A DNA stretch of 64,000 nucleotides from Spirosoma arboris (GTDB lineage: Bacteria > Bacteroidota > Bacteroidia > Cytophagales > Spirosomataceae): positions 372,001 through 436,000 of the forward strand of contig NZ_WPIN01000006.1 in NCBI RefSeq assembly GCF_009754945.1, read 5' to 3'. Made by a program: the position numbers and the translations under genes. The notes under the pieces are model-generated. The model was given only the letters and a program-made list of their open reading frames with translations. It had not been told where the DNA came from and ran no database searches. Shown here piece by piece: positions 58,477-64,000 of this stretch (its first letter is position 1; each line of letters begins with the position of its first letter).

Positions 58477-59943
58477 ATGTTTGCGTTCAAGAATTTTATT
58501 CAGATCGACAAAGGGGCCGATACCGCGATTTATTTACAGGTTGTCAATGCCCTGATTCAGCAGATTCGTCGGGGTCAGTTGCGGAGTGGATCGAAGTTGC
58601 CGGGCTCCCGTGAACTGGCAGAAGTACTGGCCGTTCATCGAAAAACCATCGTGGCTGCTTATGACGAACTCATGGCGCAGGGCTGGATTGAGATGCTTCC
58701 ACGAAAGGGCACGTTCGTTGTTCAGGACTTGCCCGAGATCAAACCAAAGAAGCTGAAACAGAGTGAACTTGGCATGCCTTACCCCGCCCAAACGATTTTC
58801 GCTATTCAGGAAAATCGGGTTGGTTCGTTTCCCGCAGCAGTCATACCAGATCCTAAAGCGTTAATCATCAACGATGGGTTTCCCGATACGCGCTTAGTCC
58901 CTAATGAGCTGTTGCTGCGTGAATTGAGAAGTGTGAGTAGACAAGCGGCTTTCCGAAAGTACCACATGTATGGTAATCCAGAGGGAACCGATTATCTGCG
59001 CGAAACACTGTCCGGTTTCTTACGGGAAACCAGAGGATTGCCTATTTCTGCCGCTAACGTAATGATTACCAGAGGTGCACAAATGGGCATTTACCTGACA
59101 GCCCAACTATTGCTGAAACCGGGCGATCAGGTCATCGTTGGGGAGTCGAGTTACTTTGCAGCTACGCTCATCTGCCAGCAGACAGGTGCACATATCAATC
59201 GGGTTCCTGTAGATGAATTTGGTATTGATGTCGATGCCGTAGAACAGCTTTGTAAAAAGAAGCGAATACGATTGCTGTATGTGATTCCGCATCATCACCA
59301 CCCCACCACTGTGACCATGCCACCTGAGCGACGTATCAGGCTCCTTGAATTAGCGGCCACGTACAAGTTTGCCATTATCGAAGACGATTACGACTACGAT
59401 TTTCATTACACCAGCAATCCTATACAACCCATGACCAGCCTTGACCATCATGGCAGTGTTATCTACATCGGAACGTTGAGCAAAACGCTGGTTCCGGCCA
59501 TTCGGGTTGGGTTCATTGTCGCGCCCGAAAACTTCATACGGGCCGTTGCCAATCTACGAATGGCTATTGATCGCCAAGGCGATAGTATGATGGAAATCGC
59601 CATTGCCGAGTTGTATCGAAACGGAACAATTAGTCGGCATATCCGGAAAGTGGTCAACCTGTACCGGGAGCGTAGAGATCATTTCTGTTCGCTGCTGACG
59701 GATCGACTCGGAGATCGTGTTTCGTTTAAACTACCCGATGGTGGTATGGCCGTCTGGACAAAATTTAATGACAGTGACCTTCGGCAGGTTTCGGCAAAAG
59801 CAGCCCAAAAAGGGTTGATCATGAGTGACGGCCAGCGATACAACACGGGAGCAACTAACTACAATTCCGCCCGGTTGGGCTTTGCATCACTGAACCTCAA
59901 TGAGCAAGATCGAGCGATTGAGATAATGGCGGGTTGTTTGTAA
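58477..59943 (+). CDS. MocR/PdxR-type GntR regulator with aminotransferase domain
   Basis: 488 residues. N-terminal winged-helix GntR domain (about 12-80, QIRRGQLRSGSKLPGSRELA and TIVAAYDELMAQGWI). A linker follows, then a fold-type I aminotransferase domain: MITRGAQMGIYLTAQLL, AIIEDDYDYDF, and PLP lysine K336 in GTLSKTLVPAIRVG. MocR proteins sense PLP or amino compounds and often regulate a divergent gene and themselves. The adjacent AhpD-like gene and the repeats at 58430-58474 support this. Full length for the family. Confidence 0.92.
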   Translation: MFAFKNFIQIDKGADTAIYLQVVNALIQQIRRGQLRSGSKLPGSRELAEVLAVHRKTIVAAYDELMAQGWIEMLPRKGTFVVQDLPEIKPKKLKQSELGMPYPAQTIFAIQENRVGSFPAAVIPDPKALIINDGFPDTRLVPNELLLRELRSVSRQAAFRKYHMYGNPEGTDYLRETLSGFLRETRGLPISAANVMITRGAQMGIYLTAQLLLKPGDQVIVGESSYFAATLICQQTGAHINRVPVDEFGIDVDAVEQLCKKKRIRLLYVIPHHHHPTTVTMPPERRIRLLELAATYKFAIIEDDYDYDFHYTSNPIQPMTSLDHHGSVIYIGTLSKTLVPAIRVGFIVAPENFIRAVANLRMAIDRQGDSMMEIAIAELYRNGTISRHIRKVVNLYRERRDHFCSLLTDRLGDRVSFKLPDGGMAVWTKFNDSDLRQVSAKAAQKGLIMSDGQRYNTGATNYNSARLGFASLNLNEQDRAIEIMAGCL

Positions 59944-60112
59944 CACCATAGTACTCTTATCCCTTGCAACAAAGGCATGTTTCAAAACGTATAGTATTTA
60001 TTCGAATAGTGCTACGATAAAGTACCTGCAGATACAAAAAATGCCCTTTATGCAACTAAGATGGCATTAATTTGAAATATTTGTAGTTCTAAAATTCATC
60101 AACGTTAGTTCA

Positions 60113-60715
60113 ATGATTGAAACTGCTACACTAACCGATTATCCTTCCGATCAACAACTCTGGCAACGATTTAGAGAAGGAGATCAGGTTGCATTTGAGC
60201 AGATTATTGCCTCTAACTATAACAGTTTATTCCGATTCGGTACCCGATTTACCAAGGATGTCGGCCTGATTGAAGACTGCCTTCACGATCTATTTGTCTA
60301 CCTCTGGGAGAAACGCCAGTCGCTGGGGGCTACCGATTCGATCCGAAAATATTTGTTTAAATCCTTTCGGCATAAAATGCTGCTGGAGTTGCAGCGGGTT
60401 TACCGGCGGGGATGGGTTTCGGAAGACGAAGCTGCTGGGATGGCTACAGAGCAGAATTTTCAGGATGTACTTTTCCGCCTGGAAAAGGAGCAGTTGACTA
60501 CGCACAAAGTGAAAGAAGCCATTAACCAACTGCCCGTTCGCCAGCAGGAGGCTTTGTACCTGCGCTACTTCGAAGGATTGGATGTTGACCATATCGCCCA
60601 GATTATGAACATCAACCGCCAGTCAGTTTCCAATCATCTTCACAAAGCTCTTACTTACCTGCGCGAAAACTGGCAGGATTTTACTATTTCAATGTTGTTC
60701 TTTTGCTTTTTTTAG
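60113..60715 (+). CDS. ECF RNA polymerase sigma factor (FecI-like)
   Basis: 200 residues. Region 2 at about 15-90 (DQQLWQRFREGDQVAFEQII, IEDCLHDLFVYLWEKR) and region 4 at about 130-185 (INQLPVRQQEALYLRYFEGL, MNINRQSVSNHLHKALTYLR). Bacteroidota-type extracytoplasmic sigma factor that acts with the FecR protein encoded 232 nt downstream. Expected to activate the adjacent susC-like operon upon substrate binding. The last eight residues are hydrophobic. Confidence 0.92.
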   Translation: MIETATLTDYPSDQQLWQRFREGDQVAFEQIIASNYNSLFRFGTRFTKDVGLIEDCLHDLFVYLWEKRQSLGATDSIRKYLFKSFRHKMLLELQRVYRRGWVSEDEAAGMATEQNFQDVLFRLEKEQLTTHKVKEAINQLPVRQQEALYLRYFEGLDVDHIAQIMNINRQSVSNHLHKALTYLRENWQDFTISMLFFCFF

Positions 60716-60790
60716 AAAATTCTGCCAGTTCATAGCTATAGCTATGCAGATGGTATTGTGAATTGATTTGAGGCAATAAACCGACGAAAT

Positions 60791-60820
60791 CTTAGCCCAC
60801 AGCTGAAGCTATGGGCTAAA
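60791..60820. repeat. Hairpin, ttagcccac-agct family
   Basis: cttagcccac (60791-60800) pairs with atgggctaaa (60811-60820) around agctgaagct, with two end mismatches. Related to 28261-28292. Confidence 0.65.
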
Positions 60821-60947
60821 ATACCCGCTGTTTTAGCCCCTAATCCTCAATTGGTCAAAAAGAATCAAAAAAAAGTCAAAAACAGAGGGTATATTTTTTC
60901 TGCCCGCTAATTGTCTGAATAAAGGGGTAGATAAGTAGCGTTTTTTG

Positions 60948-62054
60948 ATGAAAACATTTAACCATTCTGAGCTTCAGGATTTTTTAGAGGACGAGTCTTT
61001 CCGGATGTGGCTATCGGGCAAGGCGACGCCCGAGTTGGCTCAGCAGTGGGATGAGTTTCCGTATCGGTACCCAGAAAAAGCGTCTACCTTCAAAAAGGCC
61101 CAAGAAGCACTGCGGGCCATTCAGGGCGATACGTTTGTGTTACCCTCGGCAAAAGTTCGGCAAAATATCCGGCAGATTATGGAGGCTACTGAGCCTGTAC
61201 AGATCAGTCAGCCGGTGGTCTGGTATCAAATGCCTGTCTGGCGATGGGCTGCAGCGGCTATAGTTCTGTTGGGCGTAACTTGGTTTAGCTGGCAACAGAA
61301 TCAGCTGGACGCCAACCCATCAGCACGAATCTACCAGCAACTGGTCGCCACCGCCGAATCACCGCTGGAAGAAGTTACGAATACCACCACCCGCAGCCAC
61401 CTGATAATGCTCTCCGATGGCAGTTCGGTATTGCTCCAGCCCAATAGTCGTATCAGTTATCCGAAGCAGTTCAATGAACACGTAAAACGAGAGGTTTACC
61501 TAATTGGGGAAGCTTTTTTTGAAGTGGCTAAAAATCCAGAGAAACCCTTCTTTGTCTACGCCGACAACCTGATTACGAAAGTGCTGGGTACCAGCTTCAC
61601 CGTTCGAACCGACGAAAAAGCGCAAGTAAATGTGATCGTGAAAACGGGGAAAGTGTCTGTTTTTACCCGATCAGATAAGGAGCGAGTCGAAAAACAACAG
61701 TCAAAACAACTAACGGGGCTAGTGCTGACACCCAATCAGCGAGTACAGTTTGATCAGGATGAAAATCGCCTGTTGCGGTCGCTTGTCGATTCGCCAACAT
61801 TGCTGAATATGCCGATCCAACAATCGATGTTTGAGTTTGGCAATACGCCGATTAACCAGGTGTTTGCCTCACTGGAAAGAGCCTATGGCGTCGAGATTGT
61901 TTTCGACGCGGAGGTCATGAAAAACTGCTACCTGACGGCTTCACTGGACGACGAACCCCTGTTTGAAAAGCTTAATATGATTTGCCAGACGCTGGATGCG
62001 CAACACGAGCAGATGGACGGAAAGATTTTAATTAGCAGCAAAGGATGTCAATAA
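60948..62054 (+). CDS. FecR family anti-sigma factor
   Basis: 368 residues from ATG 60948; an in-frame TTG one codon upstream is not preferred. Cytosolic N-terminal sigma-binding part (about 1-85, SFRMWLSGKATPELAQQWDE), one transmembrane helix (about 95-113, PVWRWAAAAIVLLGVTWFSW), then the periplasmic FecR domain (about 135-235, SHLIMLSDGSSVLLQPNSRI, REVYLIGEAFFEVAKNPEKP, VLGTSFTV) and a DUF4974-type STN-like C-terminus (PINQVFASLERAYGVEIVFD). It transmits the signal from the SusC receptor to the sigma factor. Confidence 0.92.
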   Translation: MKTFNHSELQDFLEDESFRMWLSGKATPELAQQWDEFPYRYPEKASTFKKAQEALRAIQGDTFVLPSAKVRQNIRQIMEATEPVQISQPVVWYQMPVWRWAAAAIVLLGVTWFSWQQNQLDANPSARIYQQLVATAESPLEEVTNTTTRSHLIMLSDGSSVLLQPNSRISYPKQFNEHVKREVYLIGEAFFEVAKNPEKPFFVYADNLITKVLGTSFTVRTDEKAQVNVIVKTGKVSVFTRSDKERVEKQQSKQLTGLVLTPNQRVQFDQDENRLLRSLVDSPTLLNMPIQQSMFEFGNTPINQVFASLERAYGVEIVFDAEVMKNCYLTASLDDEPLFEKLNMICQTLDAQHEQMDGKILISSKGCQ

Positions 62055-62243
62055 AATTACTCAACCCAATTTCTTAGCCTATGTCCGAAAAATAAGTACG
62101 CTTACCTCACAAAAAAGAGTCAGCAATGCGCCAACATCACTGACTCCAGAGTCATTCCCCACTTGCTCTCTTCGAAAAAAGCACCCCTCCGACGGGGTAA
62201 GGGAATTTTATTGCCGATCTAAACCGACAAACAATTCAAAAGT

Positions 62244-64000
62244 ATGACAATTCCAATACAAATGCAGCACAGGCTGCTCAAAATTATGCGAGTCAGTTTT
62301 TACCTGTTTTTTGCGGTAACAACGTTTGCTTCAATGGCACGGGCGCATGATACGTATGGTCAGGAATTACTTAATCGACGAGTGAGCCTTCAACTCGCCA
62401 ACCTGACTGTTGAACAGGCAATTAGTCGCATTGGTAAAGAAGCCGATGTGAAGTTCATGTATAACCCACGCATCTTCACGCAGCAGCGCATTAGCACACT
62501 CACGTTTACGAACGAGAAACTCTCCGACGTACTCGACCGAGTGCTGGGACCCGCTGCTATTTCGTATGAAGTTGGCGGAAAGACAATTATTCTGAAACGG
62601 GTAGCTGGAAGCAGCCCAAACGTCGAAAAATCCATTCCGCCTATAACCGTCACGGGGCGGGTTCTCGATGAAACCGGCGCAGGTTTGCCAGGTGCCACGG
62701 TGTTGTTCAAAGGAACGAGCAACGTGGGTACCGCAACCGATGCCGACGGTAAGTTCTCACTGAACGTACCAGACGGTAATGGGACACTGGTGATTTCGTC
62801 GATCAGTTACACATCGCAGGAAATTGCCATTAATAACCGGACAACCCTGCCCGATATCAAGTTGGCCTCCGACGTGAAATCGTTGAGCGAAGTTGTCGTT
62901 GTGGGTTATGGTACGCAACGGAAAAAAGACCTGACAGGTGCCGTGGCCGTCGTGAATGTCGCTGAACTTCAAACACAGCCAACGTCGCAGATAACCAACC
63001 AGTTGCAGGGCCGGGCGTCTGGGGTTACAGTGCTTGGATCGGGGCAGCCCGGTGAGGCTCCTCAGGTTCGTATCCGGGGTTTGAATACGTTCGGAAATAA
63101 CCAGCCACTGTACGTTGTCGACGGTGTGCCCACGCAGAATATCAACGACATTAACCCAAACGACGTAGCGTCGATGCAGGTATTGAAAGATGCTGGTTCG
63201 GCGTCTATTTATGGGTCACGGGCGGCTAACGGTGTGATTATCATCACTACCCGTCGCGGAAATGGCAAAGTGAAAGTGCAATATGATGCCTATTATGGAA
63301 CCCAGATTCCGAAGGGAGGAAATGTGTGGAATTTGCTCAATCCGCAGGAAACAGCACAATTGAAATTCAATGCGTTGCGGAATGCCAACCCAAACGTGGC
63401 TATTAATGACCCACTTTACGGGAGCGGAGCCACTCCTGTGTTGCCCGATTACATTTCTCCACAAGGAGCAAAGGAAGGCGATGCTTCTGTAAACCCTGCT
63501 TTGTATAATGTGAACCCGACTTACAACAGCGCTGATCAGTATAATTCGTTTTATCGGATTACACGGGCCAATAAAACCGGCACCGACTGGTTCCACGAGA
63601 TTTTCAAAGCGGCACCGATCATGAGCCACAATCTGGCCGTTAGCGGTGGGGGACCACAAGGTAATTACCTGTTCTCATTCAACTATTTCAATCAACAGGG
63701 TACGCTGATTAATACGTATCTGAAGCGGTACACGATCCGGTCTAACAGTCAGTACAACATTCGGGAAAACATCCGAGTGGGCGAAAATATCGCCTTTTCG
63801 GTCTCTGATAACCCACGGGTTAACGCCTTACAGGAAGGTAGTGCGATTGGGATGGCGTTCCGGGAGCAGACCATTATTCCGGTCTATGACATCATGGGCA
63901 ACTATGCCGGTGGTTATGGACAGGGGCTTGGCAACGCCAGCAACCCAGTGGCTGTTCAACAACGTACGGCGAATAACAAGGGCTTGAACAACCGTTTGTT
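62244..64000 (+). CDS. SusC/RagA TonB-dependent outer-membrane receptor (5' part, cut by window edge)
   Basis: 585 codons visible; the frame stays open to the right edge. Signal region (about 1-35), an STN domain (about 50-115, LANLTVEQAISRIGKEADVK) that contacts the FecR protein, then a CarboxypepD_reg-like domain (about 132-215, VTGRVLDETGAGLPGATVLF). After the TonB-box-like EVVVVGYGTQRKKDLTGAVA come the plug (about 240-350, with GRASGVTVLG and VRIRGLNTFG) and barrel strands. The missing part should continue into a susD gene. It is a likely transporter for oligosaccharide or peptide, and its regulation by the two upstream genes is well supported. Confidence 0.92.
   Translation, partial: MTIPIQMQHRLLKIMRVSFYLFFAVTTFASMARAHDTYGQELLNRRVSLQLANLTVEQAISRIGKEADVKFMYNPRIFTQQRISTLTFTNEKLSDVLDRVLGPAAISYEVGGKTIILKRVAGSSPNVEKSIPPITVTGRVLDETGAGLPGATVLFKGTSNVGTATDADGKFSLNVPDGNGTLVISSISYTSQEIAINNRTTLPDIKLASDVKSLSEVVVVGYGTQRKKDLTGAVAVVNVAELQTQPTSQITNQLQGRASGVTVLGSGQPGEAPQVRIRGLNTFGNNQPLYVVDGVPTQNINDINPNDVASMQVLKDAGSASIYGSRAANGVIIITTRRGNGKVKVQYDAYYGTQIPKGGNVWNLLNPQETAQLKFNALRNANPNVAINDPLYGSGATPVLPDYISPQGAKEGDASVNPALYNVNPTYNSADQYNSFYRITRANKTGTDWFHEIFKAAPIMSHNLAVSGGGPQGNYLFSFNYFNQQGTLINTYLKRYTIRSNSQYNIRENIRVGENIAFSVSDNPRVNALQEGSAIGMAFREQTIIPVYDIMGNYAGGYGQGLGNASNPVAVQQRTANNKGLNNRL

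Noticed and set aside
1..64000. CRISPR array
   Set aside because: Repeats are numerous but are dispersed palindromes, not regularly spaced direct repeats with spacers; no cas gene is present.
1..64000. tRNA or rRNA genes
   Set aside because: No T-loop/acceptor pattern or rRNA-like sequence was recognised by eye. A scan with tRNAscan-SE would settle this.

Overview
The window looks like chromosome from a Bacteroidota bacterium of the Cytophagales, most like Spirosoma or a close relative. The evidence is the gene content (SusC/RagA TonB receptor with its ECF sigma/FecR pair, DUF1080, ThuA, PVC-type heme proteins, M14, S15 and S66 hydrolases, a MocR regulator), the near absence of Shine-Dalgarno sequences, and several TAnnTTTG promoter boxes typical of the phylum. 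The genus is inferred; no rRNA or tRNA is present to confirm it.

Layout. 335-12499 (+) is a sugar or glycoside catabolic cluster: a secreted heme-domain dehydrogenase-like protein, a DUF1080 3-keto-glycoside-active protein, a DUF4432 epimerase-like protein, a cupin/PMI-like isomerase, a TIM-barrel isomerase, a Gfo/Idh/MocA oxidoreductase and a ribose-type ABC importer. It is continued on the minus strand (12603-17644) by another TIM-barrel isomerase, a 1065-residue SGNH/heme/cytochrome fusion and a ThuA protein. A plausible scheme is oxidation of a glycoside to a 3-keto form, cleavage, uptake and isomerisation. 17886-22796 is a defence-like island: a DUF1016 PDDEXK nuclease, then a winged-helix nucleotidyltransferase and a PLD-SNF2 helicase 17 nt apart. 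22879-33854 is mixed housekeeping and accessory genes, including a frameshifted NAD(P)-binding gene. 33894-44305 holds a run of exported hydrolases (DUF885, M14, beta-lactamase-like, S15) and an unrecognised exported protein. 44600-54909 carries an Upf1-like helicase, a Crp-type regulator, a RAYT transposase, esterases and small unknown proteins. 55009-59943 has two transporters, a cupin, an AhpD-like protein and a divergent MocR regulator. 60113 to the right edge is an ECF sigma factor, a FecR anti-sigma and a truncated SusC receptor, which together form a trans-envelope signalling nutrient-uptake module.

The most striking feature is intergenic. Nearly every gap holds a long, often perfect inverted repeat (stems of about 11-51 bp), falling into about ten sequence families. 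One family flanks the RAYT transposase on both sides (47595-48454), with a rearranged copy 15 kb away (32511-32644). This gives a candidate REPIN/RAYT system inside a genome that also carries several unrelated palindrome families. Second in interest is the nucleotidyltransferase-PLD-helicase pair, which does not match a defence system I can name.
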